Assembly (NCBI RefSeq): GCF_000003815.2
Contig: NC_049986.1
Span: 17,289,542-17,353,541 of the forward strand
DNA from: Branchiostoma floridae
Lineage: Eukaryota; Chordata; Leptocardii; Amphioxiformes; Branchiostomatidae
Reading direction: 5' to 3'
DNA length: 64,000 nt
A model generated the notes under the pieces. That model made no database searches, had not been told where the DNA came from, and was given only the letters and a program-made list of their open reading frames with translations. Position numbers and translations under genes: made by a program. Shown in pieces: positions 23,701 through 33,362 of this stretch (position 1 is its first letter; every line of letters starts with the position of its first letter).

Positions 23701-25881
23701 TGATGTGGAATGATGATATTCATACGTCATCAGACGTATATTATTTGCCATTATTTACAATTATTTGTAACATTTTGGCACCCTAAATTCCTTTCACGTT
23801 AGAGTAGTCCAGCCCAAGTCACAGCAGGGGTAGTTATTGTCATTATTTACAAGTGGTCTCAATTCTTTATAGACATTTTCTAAGATATTTCACACTTCTC
23901 AATTATGTAAGCCTTTAGAAATATTCAAGACGTATGGAATATTATATTTCTACTAGGTTGTAAGTTATGGTAGCATTGTAGCATCATGCACATTTTGCAA
24001 CATTTGTAATGGTTCAGTGGGCTGGGCTAGGCGATTTATGAGCCAAATGATTGAGAGCGACAGTATACATCCTCACTGATGCATGCAAAAGGACCCGGTC
24101 GCATGATATCATATGATTACTATAATAATTACGCCGTTGCATACGATGCATCAATTCAAAACAAAAACTCGCTTTCGCAGTGTAGTGCCACAGGTCATCA
24201 TATTTTCAAACGACTTGCATTTCTGCGCGAGGCACTTTAAAACAAGGTGACAGGTCATCGGCTTGTCGGCTTGTCGGAACCAAAGGTTGAGACGTAATGA
24301 CGGAGATCGCGTGTTTGACGAGACACGAGAGCCACACCTCGAGCACTCTTAAGCCCCCTTTGCGATCGCGATGCGCTTTCACTGCGACCTAAATAGGATA
24401 TGTGTATCCTTCGCTTTCACACTGGGTATATCATACAAAATGTAAAAGTGTGACTGAAAAGACAACAGAACACACAAAGTGTTAAAAGACACGTTTCTTG
24501 TCTATACAATTAGTTGAGCGATACGTCAAATTTCAGATCGCAGAGAGAGCGCGGCGAGAGCGCCGTCCCAGTGGAAAGGCGGTATGACGGAGATCCCGTG
24601 TGTGATGAGAAAGGAAAGCCACATCTCGAGCACGTAAAGGTGGGGTCACACCTGCGTATATATTTACGTCCGTATGAGGCGCGCATGGGAGTATTTGCCT
24701 CCACCAGTCTCCACAGGTCGTTGTAAAAATAATACAAATTGGACAAACTTAAACAGGTAACATGTCGGACGAGTTAGCTGGGTCGCTAACCATACTTCTC
24801 GGTCAGCTAACTCATCTGGCATGTTATGTATCTATATTTGTCCAATTTGTACTATTTTTTCCACGACCCCCGGAGCCTGGTAGAGACTAAGAGCTTCATA
24901 CGCACCTCAAACGGACTTGAATATTTACGCATGTGTGACCCCACCTTTAAACTTTAAGCCCCCCTTTCCACTAGACTGCGATCGCGATGCGCTCTCACCG
25001 CGACCTAAATAGGATATGTGTATCCTTCGCTTTCACACTGGGTATATCATACAAAAGTGACTGAAAAGACAACAGATCATACAAAGTGTCAAAAGACTCG
25101 TTTCTTTTCTATACAATTCGTTTAGCGATATGTCAAATTTCAGGTCGCAAAGAGAGCGCGACGAGAGCGCCGTCCTAGTGGAAAGGGGGTATAAAAAGAA
25201 CCCACCACCGCACTTATCGAAAAGAGTAGGGGTTCATCTCTGTGTTTGTTGTTTGTTTGTTTTTGGTTAATTTAAGCCTTATGCTTTCCGGCTATATATA
25301 TACTAACGTCACATTTCCAAACTAGGGCCAGGCCGGGCTGTTTGTGGAAACGATGTATACGTAAAAATATACAGAAATAATGTCTTTTTACGTCGTGTGT
25401 AGTTTGATATCTTTTATATCATACCTTTCGTTCCCGAAAGCTGCCCGGCCGGGCCTCGGTTTGAAAACGTGACGTAAGCCGTATTACGCAACTTCAACGA
25501 TTACGAGGAACAAACAAAAATAAACAGGACTGTCTAAAAAGGGGGTCTAGCTAAGCTTCGGCCTGAGTGTACACTCCTGGTTAGCTATAGGCCTACGTCA
25601 CATTTCCAAACTGGGGCCCGGTCGGAAAGCTTTTGGGAACGAAAAGTATGATATAAAGGACACAAGATGAAAAGAGACTATTCGTGGGCATTATTTGTGT
25701 ATATTTCATGTATACGTTTCTATTTCTCGTTTCCACAAACAGCCCGGCCGGGCCCCGGTTTGAAAACCTTAAACAAATAAAGTGAAGTGAAAAAACGAAA
25801 ATAGACTTTGCAGGTACATTTCCTACCTGAGACAAACAGCACACAGCACGCGGCCCCAGCGACGACAAGCTGGCCTCTCAT
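14255..25881 (-). CDS. chimeric multidomain Cys-loop channel subunit (kringle, F-lectin, LDLa, Frizzled CRD, kringle, sushi, ion channel)
   Basis: Sixteen exons in transcript order: 25827-25881, 22915-23154, 22211-22451, 20892-21124, 20465-20584, 19856-20108, 19281-19432, 18521-18700, 18107-18310, 17632-17747, 17448-17492, 16850-16959, 16207-16394, 15369-15713, 15112-15244, 14255-14750. The protein is about 1,036 residues: signal peptide (1-18), kringle, F-type lectin, LDLa, Frizzled CRD, degenerate kringle, sushi, then a pentameric ligand-gated channel subunit with Cys-loop and four TM helices. Every junction is GT-AG and phase-compatible; the module borders are all phase 1. The channel half looks cation-selective by its M2 sequence. 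I know of no characterised Cys-loop subunit with this ectodomain, so the ligand is unknown. One gap (22301-22400) and one frameshift fall inside the lectin exon. A competing model is two adjacent genes, but the sushi exon splices in phase to the channel and no internal signal peptide was seen. Confidence 0.85.
15112..15713 (-). CDS. exons 14-15: end of the binding domain, TM1, TM2 (pore) and TM3
   Basis: Exons 15369-15713 and 15112-15244. Contains GEWYRR, then TM1 with [22 protein letters not shown]2 in [20 protein letters not shown] and TM3 [20 protein letters not shown]. Aligning M2 on the family gives Asp at -1', Arg 0', Ser 2', Thr 6', Leu 9', Ser 10', Val 13' and Asp 20'. This is the nicotinic-type cation filter and gate, not the Pro-Ala filter of anion channels. 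Confidence 0.92.
15864..16146. mobile_element. MITE with CGCCAA..CAAGCAACTGG inverted ends, containing a gap
   Basis: Left CAATTACTCAAGCAACTGG and right CCAGTTGCTTGATTAATTG are inverted, beyond them CGCCAA and TTGGCG. A single related end (TTACTCAAGCAGCTGGATAT) is at about 53150-53170. A 100-N gap (15956-16055) lies inside. Confidence 0.65.
16207..17747 (-). CDS. exons 10-13: Cys-loop receptor ligand-binding domain
   Basis: Exons 17632-17747, 17448-17492, 16850-16959 and 16207-16394. Visible are the beta1 strand [15 protein letters not shown], then [54 protein letters not shown], and the Cys-loop [15 protein letters not shown] with exactly 13 residues between cysteines and the FPxD motif. 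The usual W-x-PD is WIPAF. The Trp of loop B and the vicinal cysteines of loop C seen in nicotinic alpha subunits are not found, so acetylcholine binding is not expected from this subunit alone. Confidence 0.9.
18107..18310 (-). CDS. exon 9: sushi (CCP) domain
   Basis: 68 codons, phase 1-1. Four cysteines in sushi spacing: [33 protein letters not shown] Trp (GVWEY) precedes the last cysteine as usual. It is the membrane-proximal module of the added ectodomain and runs directly into the channel's ligand-binding domain. Confidence 0.92.
18521..18700 (-). CDS. exon 8: degenerate, C-terminally short kringle
   Basis: 60 codons, phase 1-1. [20 protein letters not shown] and [14 protein letters not shown] identify a kringle, but the second cysteine is replaced (AKSLEW instead of xxCQxW) and the exon ends at LTED before cysteines 5 and 6. 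Only three of six cysteines remain. It joins in phase to the sushi exon. The acceptor lies about 14 bases from a LINE fragment inserted on the opposite strand. Confidence 0.85.
18711..19178 (+). mobile_element. 3' fragment of a non-LTR retrotransposon (LINE)
   Basis: The plus-strand reading frame through 19004 contains [28 protein letters not shown] and [11 protein letters not shown]. This CxxC...HxxxxC segment and its context are typical of the region after reverse transcriptase in CR1/L2-like LINEs. A 3' tail follows, ending near AAATAAAC at about 19152. It is inserted antisense in intron 7 of the chimeric channel gene. Confidence 0.65.
19281..20108 (-). CDS. exons 6-7: Frizzled-type cysteine-rich domain
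   Basis: Exons 19856-20108 and 19281-19432, phase 1-2-1. Family features are [40 protein letters not shown] and LLPPCELFP. Frizzled CRDs bind Wnt lipids or other ligands. Of the ten canonical cysteines, C1, C5, C6, C7, C9 and C10 are visible; C2, C3, C4 and C8 are absent. Two extra cysteines (HHC and ASC) lie between C5 and C6. NSS and NIT/NVT sequons are present. Confidence 0.85.
20465..20584 (-). CDS. exon 5: LDL-receptor class A domain
   Basis: 40 codons, phase 1-1. Six cysteines in order: [23 protein letters not shown] and DEERC. The acidic calcium cage [12 protein letters not shown] is intact, so the module should fold with one bound calcium ion. Confidence 0.93.
20634..20700 (+). mobile_element. 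possible tRNA-like SINE head fragment
   Basis: TAGCTCAACTGGTAGCAG is A-box-like, but no good B box follows. A related string, GGGATGTCCCTGGTAGCAGC, is at about 8596-8615. Confidence 0.3.
20892..22451 (-). CDS. exons 3-4: F-type lectin (fucolectin, F5/8C-like) domain, interrupted by a gap
   Basis: Exon 3 is 22211-22451 and exon 4 is 20892-21124. It opens with NVALGK, passes the 100-N gap, and continues [27 protein letters not shown], ending TLTLCEVHI. The fucose motif of the family is H-x26-R-x-D-x4-R/K. Here the spacing is exact (26 residues) and R-G-D-CCQE-R is intact, but the first His is Gln. Between the acceptor and the gap the frame breaks: the frame of NVALGK runs into TAG, while the shifted frame reads STSSSSSD, as expected for this family. 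An error at the contig edge is the simplest explanation. Confidence 0.85.
21348..21745. mobile_element. MITE with GCAGGGTYCTCCCC terminal inverted repeats
   Basis: Left end GCAGGGTCCTCCCC and right end GGGGAGAACCCTGC are inverted copies. The flanks show the direct repeat ACATG on both sides, a probable 5 bp target duplication. No coding capacity is evident. It lies in the intron inside the lectin module. Confidence 0.7.
22476..22721. mobile_element. 246 bp MITE with near-perfect TIRs and TA target duplication
   Basis: Left end AGGTGCACTCTCACTGCAC is matched inversely by GTGCAGTGAGAGTGCACCT at the right. TA flanks both ends, as for Tc1/mariner-type insertion. The left end is only about 25 bases from the acceptor of lectin exon 3. 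Confidence 0.8.
22915..23154 (-). CDS. exon 2: complete kringle domain
   Basis: 80 codons, phase 1-1. All six kringle cysteines are present: [39 protein letters not shown] and APSC. The GNGxxYRG, TCQRW and CRNPDG motifs leave no doubt about the family. Kringles bind protein ligands or lysine-like groups in receptors such as ROR and MuSK and in plasma proteases. The partner here is unknown. Confidence 0.93.
23225..25190. repeat. three copies of a MITE family ending CTAGTGGAAAGGGGG
   Basis: Copies at about 23225-23461, 24352-24583 and 24956-25190, the first inverted relative to the others. Shared blocks include ACCTAAATAGGATATGTGTA, CTTTCACACTGGGTATATCA and TCTAGTGGAAAGG. The last two copies flank a different foldback element (24636-24948), a nested arrangement in intron 1 of the chimeric channel. 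Confidence 0.75.
24636..24948. mobile_element. foldback element nested between two MITE copies
   Basis: Outer arms AAAGGTGGGGTCACACCTGC and an inverted GTGTGACCCCACCTTT at the right. An inner inverted pair lies around TACAAATTGGACAAA and TTTGTCCAATTTGTA. About 313 bases, no coding capacity. Confidence 0.7.
25304..25768. repeat. two oppositely oriented MITEs with ACGTCACATTT ends
   Basis: Copies at about 25304-25475 and 25594-25768. Both begin ACGTCACATTTCCAAACT and end near GGTTTGAAAAC. They share GCCCGGCCGGGC and a region of TATGATATAAA in opposite order, so the second copy is inverted. They lie just downstream of the signal-peptide exon. Confidence 0.7.
25827..25881 (-). CDS. exon 1: start codon and signal peptide of the chimeric channel
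   Basis: Encodes [18 protein letters not shown] followed by a phase 1 GTAGGA donor. The short positive N-terminus and hydrophobic core are typical of a signal peptide. The single leftover G joins with AC of exon 2 to give Asp-Cys, the usual start of a kringle. The distance to exon 2 (2.7 kb) is filled with nested MITEs. Confidence 0.75.
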
Positions 25882-27263
25882 CCCTCTACAGGTCTGTCCG
25901 TCTCCGCTGGAGGAGTTTAGGCTTCGTTGCTCGCCTCACCACAGAAGAGCTCTACTTTAAACACAAGTAGTCCCTAATGCACACGCGTAGTTTCCGAGTT
26001 GGGAGTTAGTTCAATCTAACAAAAATTTCCGAGTTTGAAAAATCCACGCGACACAGACCGAGATGGCATTAAAAGCGCACACCCAAACTCCTGGAGACAA
26101 TCTACCTTTATGGCCAGACGTACCGCAGAATGTGTGTAGTATAAAATATTCAAAAGTCCTTTGAAGACCCCATCAACTTGATTGGTTTGCGTCACGGCTC
26201 ACGGGTTATTAGAATCCATAATCTATAACAGAATTGTTTTCTTCATCGTTATACCACACTGTACTTCATCCTAGTATAATTATTATGAATAATTGATAAA
26301 TACACTATAAAGATGTCATTGTATTTCACCTCCTTCGACGGCCTCTTTGTAAGAAGATATTGAACCCGCATAAAAGAGACACAATGGTTCTAGGTACAGC
26401 ATATTTATTTCTGGGATAGAACAGTAGAGATACAGGCACCCAACTTTGGCATATCGTACTGAAACATTAACGAAACCATGTTTACCCACCAGACGCATAA
26501 CTGTGTATAACATGCAAAAAGTACGACTTAGTTTGCCTTATTTTCGAGCAACATTTGTGTTTCTTTTACGTTTTCAGTAGGAAAATTTGATTTCATTTCT
26601 CATTCTTCTAACGCTAGGTAGGAAGCCTTGAAACAATATAATCGTTACAATTAACGACTTCCTGCAACCTATGATCCATTACTTACTAAGTCACGTCTTC
26701 TACCTGCATAACGGACAGCAGTGGATTGTTCATTCCTTGACAAAGACTAATGCTGTTCAGTCGAAAATTTGGGTGAGTCCAATTTTTATGTTGGACATTA
26801 CAGTTAAACTAGTCCAACAACTATCGTTTGTGTTTATTACGTACTTTATAAGGTGGTTCTATATATTCTCTATATTCTTTGATCTTAGGTCGGACTTTTG
26901 TAACCAATACTACATGCAACGTTATTTAAAATGTATACGTTGCTTGGAAGATGAAGGTATTCTTTCAGATCAAAGCCATAAATGATACTCTTATCGTTGA
27001 CAAATAACTTGACTAAGCTACAGAAATACAGTGGGTTGTCTCACGACTGGATGTTGCTTATTGCTGTCTACATCAGTATAATTGATTTTTTTAAGATTAA
27101 TGTTATCCTCAGTTGTCCTGGTGAAAAGTACTCAAATTTTGCACATGATTGGTTAAATGTTTGACATAGATGTCCGAGCTTTCCACAATTGAACGTTTTC
27201 TTTGAGCATTTTAAAACTGTGAAAGTTACATGTTACTATGTTGCATTTTTTAAAATCAGTGGT
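25882..27263. other. intergenic: 5' flank of the channel gene and 3' flank of the LAMP gene
   Basis: AT-rich, no gene recognised. On the minus strand, AATAAA at 26833-26838 and 26404-26409 are candidate polyadenylation signals for the LAMP gene. The promoter and 5'UTR of the channel gene should lie just above 25881. Confidence 0.4.
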
Positions 27264-30200
27264 TTAGAATTTCTGGTACTCGGACCTCTTTTTCCGGTAG
27301 AAGTAACAGGTGACGCCGAAAGCTATGATGACGAAGAGCGTGAGGCACACGGCCAGCGCGACGGTCCCTCCCGAGCTCCCGCCCGACGGGGTGTCGTCCT
27401 GCGGACACTGGTCAGTCTCCCCAAACTGTCCGTCACGACCGACGCCGAACGGCTGCGCTTCGAGCTCCGCAATCTTCATCCTGAAACACAAAACATTTAT
27501 ATTAGAGACCACCAGACAGATCAAGGAAATCAACCTGACTTTGACGCAGCAAAGTGAGTGGACATGAAACAAGGCTAGCTAACAGGAAGTGTCAGGATAA
27601 GCATGTGAGAAGTCTTTGAGAGACTCGAAATTATGACAATTCAGACAAACTAGCAGTGCAGCCAACAAGACATCAGTTAAAAGCTAAAGTGTACGAAAGA
27701 ATTGTAACTAATTATGATAGTAATAAAAGATCATAAGAGAAGGAAGGAAGGAAGGTCGGGAGATTTCACTGTTGTACCTTTTCCTCATCCTCATATCAAT
27801 TGAGGAAAACATTTGGAAACTCTAAGAGAAAGATTGAAATAAACAAATGTCAATTTTCTTATTAGTTGTTGTTTTTAACAGGTTAGCATGTACAATGAGT
27901 AAACGTACGTCACGTTGGTGTCCACCGGGATGACGGTGGGAGTGGCACACGTCAGGGCCCTGCCCACCTTCCCGTGGTAGGCGTCCACGGTGAGGTTAGA
28001 GGCGCGACCAGCCGTCCCACAGTCCCGGCACTCCGGAAACCCGTCCTCGTTCACCGTGTACTCCACCTGGATGTTGTTCAGCTTGAAGCTGGTACTGTCC
28101 GTCCCGATGTTTTTGGAGAATTTGATAGTTACCGTGTACCTGGAAGAAACAGTAACGCGTCAGTAATTGCTTTAAGTAATAATCTTGTATTTCGCTCCCA
28201 AGGTCAGCCCTTAACAATAGCCAATGGATAGTTGGGTTTGCTTGGCTGTACTGCCAAACAAATGAATAAACAGTGCATGCAGGTGATCCTTGCAAATTTG
28301 GCTCCATCATGAGAAAGACTTACTGTGAAACCACAAGACGTACCATTTGACAAATATATATGATTGATAATTGATAATTGATAATGATGGAATAGTTATA
28401 GACTGATAATTTCATAGGCGTTTGCCGAAAAGTTGATATCAACGCAATGTTAGAACTAGAAAGGCCGACATTTGCTTGAGAGCAAATACAGCATATTTCA
28501 GCCATACCCCTTCCCACGCAACATTGGACTGTTCCAAATCACCCCTGCGCAAAAATGGAACATCCTCTTAACAGTACATTATCCCCCAAAGTGGACTGGT
28601 ATTGTGAATTGATTCCAGGTAAAGACAGAGCTTGCTTCTATTTTTCAGAAAATGACAATAATCACACCTTCCATTCAGAAAATTTTCATCATGACTGAAA
28701 ATTGTTGAATGACTTCATGTAATGTCATTAACAATTTTCAGTACGGTAACTAGGCGTAAGTTTAAAAAAGTATAAGCTCCTTGTGATGTGGGTACATTTA
28801 TTATTGCAGTGAACTTTTTTATTCAAGTAGGGCATACGATTTAATAATTATCAAGCAGGTGCAGGTACTGTAGGAGCGTTTGTTTTCTTCAAGCTGTAAA
28901 ACTGTTAAACTGTTTTACTTTGTATGCAATCAACCATCGAGCCTATTCTTATTTTAGTTTAACAACTTCCTGCCAGACCCGGAAGATACGATTGAACCTT
29001 GTTCGAGGATTTATTTTCGTCTGTCTGGTCGGTCTGTTCATACCCTGGCGCTGAGAGTGTTTTATTGGGCTGAAACTCTGGCAGTTTAAAGTTACTTACA
29101 ATTTAAATGTTCAAAGTTTATGTCAAACAACAACAGCACTAGGAAATGTGGCCACTATAGACAGGTGGTCACTATAGAGAAAATGCAGATCTATTGACTA
29201 GGAGCCATACGTTACACATGATTTCAGTACACTGATCATTTAAATCATATAAACATTGCACAGGTAAGCCAATTGTTTAGATGTACAATTAAGTTCAAAT
29301 AATTCTGAAGAGAAATATTGATGAGAAAATAATCATTCTTGCCACTGTCTAACTTATAATTACGTATCAAAACTAAACGCAGATTTTCTAACTAACGCAC
29401 CTTTCGCCGACTTCATCAAAGGACCGCCGGCTATCAATCAAACACGGCTGTTGATTAGACTTAGAGTTTCAAACAGTCATGTGCTGTGTGCATGTTTTAC
29501 ATTGCTTGGACCTTCTTTCCTACAGCGGTGCTTCTACAAAATATTTAGACTGTAACACTGAGTCCCACATGTTTTATAGAATAGAATTTGACGCAGAACA
29601 GCGTTTTTTGCTGGGTATTTTTCTTGAAACATGTCCGTGGGAATATCAGCGAGGCGGCGACGTAGGGATATCAGACCGTCAACAAAAGTCGCACGGCGGC
29701 TAACGGCGCAGCGAAGATACTAGCGCTATAAATAAGCGCTTCAACTAAGGATGGCAACCCGTACAATATTTTTGTATACTGTTGAGCTAAGTAAAGTTTG
29801 TTGTTTATGAGGTTTTAGTTGTCTTTGAAGCTTTGACCCGAAATATTTTAAAGTCAAACTGCTGAAGAGAAGTAAGTTACTGCTACGATTATCGTAGATA
29901 TGGCCCTAAAAAACTGATAAAAGAAGCCTTCTCAATAGTCTAAAATGCAAGAGCTTCCGGGGGGGCTTCGCCCACCTGGGTCCCCCCCCACAGTGGCCCT
30001 GCCCCTGGACCCCGCCAGGGACATTCGGCGGCCCCCGGACCCCTGTCCGACGCTTTGACAAAATCCTGGCGAGAAGTCTGTACGGCCTGAGTCTTCAAGT
30101 TAACGTATTGTGTGGTCCCGCTTATAAATATTAATTAGCCTTCGCTTTCCTCTTCGCTGATTGGCTGAACCATTAATTGAATTAACTCTTCCTGCAGGCT

Positions 30201-33200
30201 AGACGCAGGTGCAGATGTCGGCTCTGTGGGGTGAACGTCCGAAAAGTCATGGCATGCCGCATGGAGAACGAAAGAAAACCAATTTCCCCTAAAAAAAGTG
30301 CTGTAATTAAGCCTTTTACAGTACTTTATGCCAAAAATTTTACTTGGATCATTTTACCAACTATATTATGCCTATCTATACCAAATGTTACTCATATATA
30401 ACATTTAACTATATATAACATATAAGTTATAAGTACTGTTGAACTCAGTAACGTTCAAGTTTGTTTTTAGTTGCCTTTGACGGTTTGACCTGAAATAGTG
30501 TTACGCTAAACTCCTGAAGAGAAGTTAAGTGACTGCTGCGATTATCATAGATATGCCCCTAAGAACTAATACAATATAAAGCCTTCTGAATAGTCTAAAA
30601 TGCGAGAGCCTTAGGCGGGCTTCGCTCCCCCTGGCGGGAACACTGCTATATACGGGATCATGAGGCCCCGCTTATGAATATTAATTAGCCTTTGGCCTCC
30701 TCTTCGCTGATTGGCTAGGTCTTTGATTCAATTAACTCTCAGGCTGACGCGCACAGGTGTGGCTCTGTGCGGGGTCACAGAAGGTCACGTCAGGAGGCCA
30801 AAAGAAAACAAATTTCCCCTCAGAAAAGTGCCAAAATTAATCATTTCAAAGTTGTTTATGTCAATAACTTGAATCTTGTTACCAAGTATCTAATGCCTAT
30901 CTATACCAAATTTCAGGTCATTTAATTGTAATACCAGGGTACAGGAGCCAAAAGTGTCCTTTTTTGGTCAAAAATTGGCCAAAAATCGCAAAAATAAGCA
31001 TTTTGTTGCACTGTACACCAAAAGTGTTATTGAATTTATATGAAGGGATTATCAAGGCACATCTGTGTCAAATTTCAGCTCATTCGGTTGCAATACCAAG
31101 GTACAGGAGCCAAAATTGTCCTTTTTTGGTCAAAAATTGGTCAAAAAATCGCAAAAATAAGCATTTTGTTGTACTGTACACCAAAAGTGTTATTGAATTT
31201 ATATGGGGGCATTATCAAGGCACATCCCTGTCAAATTTCAGCTCATTTGGTTGTAATACCAGGGTACAGGGGCCAAAATATACAGTTTTGGTCTAAAATT
31301 GACCAAAAAATCTCAATAAAATCATTTTAGAGGCAGATATGAAAAAAACTGAGAAAAAACCATCAAGGTATTGGCCCATTCTACCCCTGTGCCAAATTTC
31401 AGGTCATTCGGTCCAGGAACGGCGGAGATGAATCACTTTGAAGATTTGACAGGAGAAAGAAAGAAGAACTAGAGTTCCACGAACACATACCTTTGCCAAA
31501 TAAACCAGGTTTGTTATGTAGAATGATGTCTGCAGACAAATGCGTTACTCATTTCATTTTCTTTATAATTATATGCTTGGAGTTGGTTTATAAAATTTCG
31601 GCATTCATTATGCAAATTAGATCCCAAGTTACAATTAATTGATATCAAATTGTATCAAGCATTTCTTAAGCTATCAGCATACCAAAAATTATGATGATCC
31701 TTTGATCCATTCTCTTTCAAAGTCTTTAAATACACCTCTTACTCTCTTCCCTCTTTCTCAGTTACATATGTGACAACTTTGATGAAAGTACTATAATGGA
31801 ATGCAGTGGATTTATTAACTTTTCCTAATCAATTATGCAAATTACCTGTTTTTTTGCATAATAAGTATCACATTATATAAGTCTTCACTTGGGCTATCTA
31901 CATGCCAAAAAACATGACGATCCGTCAACACGTTCATATTTTCTCATTAATTATGCAAATGAGATCATCATTTGCATGATAAATATGTATTAACATTTCT
32001 CTCTTTCTCAGCTACATATGTGACAAGTTTTAAAGTCCTATCATGGAATGTAGTGAATTCATAAAATATCCTCATTAATTATGCAAATTAGCTGTTGATT
32101 TGCATAATTGGTATCTCATTATGTAGGTCTTCACTTACGCTACCTACATACCAAAAAACATGATGATCCGTCAACATGTTCATATTTTCTCATTAATTAT
32201 GCAAATGAGGTCATCATTTGCATAATTGATATCTATCGACATTTCTCTCCTTCCCAGCTACATATGTGACAAGTTTGAAAGTCCTATCATGGAATGCAGT
32301 GGATTTATGAATTTTCCTCATTAATTATGCAAATTAGCTGTTGATTTGCATAATTAGTATACCATTATGTAAGTCATCACTCATTCTATCTACATACCAA
32401 AAATCATGACGATCCGTCAACACGTTGTAGAGTTATTCTCGTCCAAAGTTTGAAAGGAAACCGGCGCCTGCAGTTCCAAAAAAGCCGCTAGGGGGCCCAA
32501 ACTCACAGCACTTACTCTCTGCCTCGAGGACTATCTACCACTCAAAAATCATGACCACAGCACGTCCAGAACACGAGATATAAAAAATTGAGTTTCCGCT
32601 GCAGTACCTTAGCAAGCCGCTAGGGGGCCCATTATCGAAGTTGACCTTCGTTTTCCCGACCCCTACCCACCTACCAAATATCATCGGGATCCATCCAAGG
32701 CTTCTCGAGTTATGCTGTTAACACACAGACACACAGACTCACAAGCCCAAAACATAACCTTAGCCATTCTGGCAAAGGTAAACATTACGAATACAATATA
32801 TTTCACCATACTATGTATGGCTGAAATATAATGATGCATGTCCATTTCACTTTACGAAAGTTTCGCTAGGTGGCGCTGACACCACACGAGGGTGCAAAGG
32901 TGGCTGTCAAACTACAAGTACCTGGTGATGAATCGATGAAGGTTAAACATCCAGGTAAGATTGGCGAAAGATGGCGGATGCTTTCTGAAACGTCTTACCT
33001 CTTCCAAAATCATGTACAGTTGCATTTGATCGTACAGTACTTGTTGTTGATATATGGGGATATTATCATAACATATTGAAAACAAAATTACTGTAATAGG
33101 ATTTCTTTCAACATCGGAACAAGAGGAAGCATTAGCACATGAACCTATACATTGGCTTACTGATCAATTGATAGTTGATTGATATATTAACTTACAAGTT

Positions 33201-33362
33201 GTCCCATGAGAGGACGAGGCTTGCGCTGTTCCCGGTAACCCCTGCGCATGTCCCCGAGGCGCCGATGTGGGGCGGCACGGTCAGGTCCGTCTGTTCTAAC
33301 GTGCCCCGTGTCGTGTAGTACTTCACTTTGAACTGGATACTGGCTTTTACTCTCATACACAC
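27264..33362 (-). CDS. LAMP luminal repeat 3, transmembrane helix and tail
   Basis: Exons 33196-33362, 27909-28139 and 27264-27480. Repeat 3 is more diverged: VCMRVKASIQFKVKYY, HIGASGTCAGV, YTVTIKF, SFKLNNIQVEYTVNED, an extra ECRDC pair, ALTCATP, NVTMKIAELEAQPFGVG, TDQC, then the TM helix. The 5 kb intron between the first two exons (28140-33195) is almost entirely repeats. Confidence 0.85.

Noticed and set aside
25593-25868. Alternative minus-strand start in the first exon region giving a different N-terminus
   Set aside because: It lacks an ATG; the ATG at 25881 gives a proper signal peptide and the phase needed by the next exon.
30964-31330. Plus-strand open frame with repeated peptide units
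   Set aside because: It is the translation of the 163 bp tandem repeat; no start context, splice sites or known fold.
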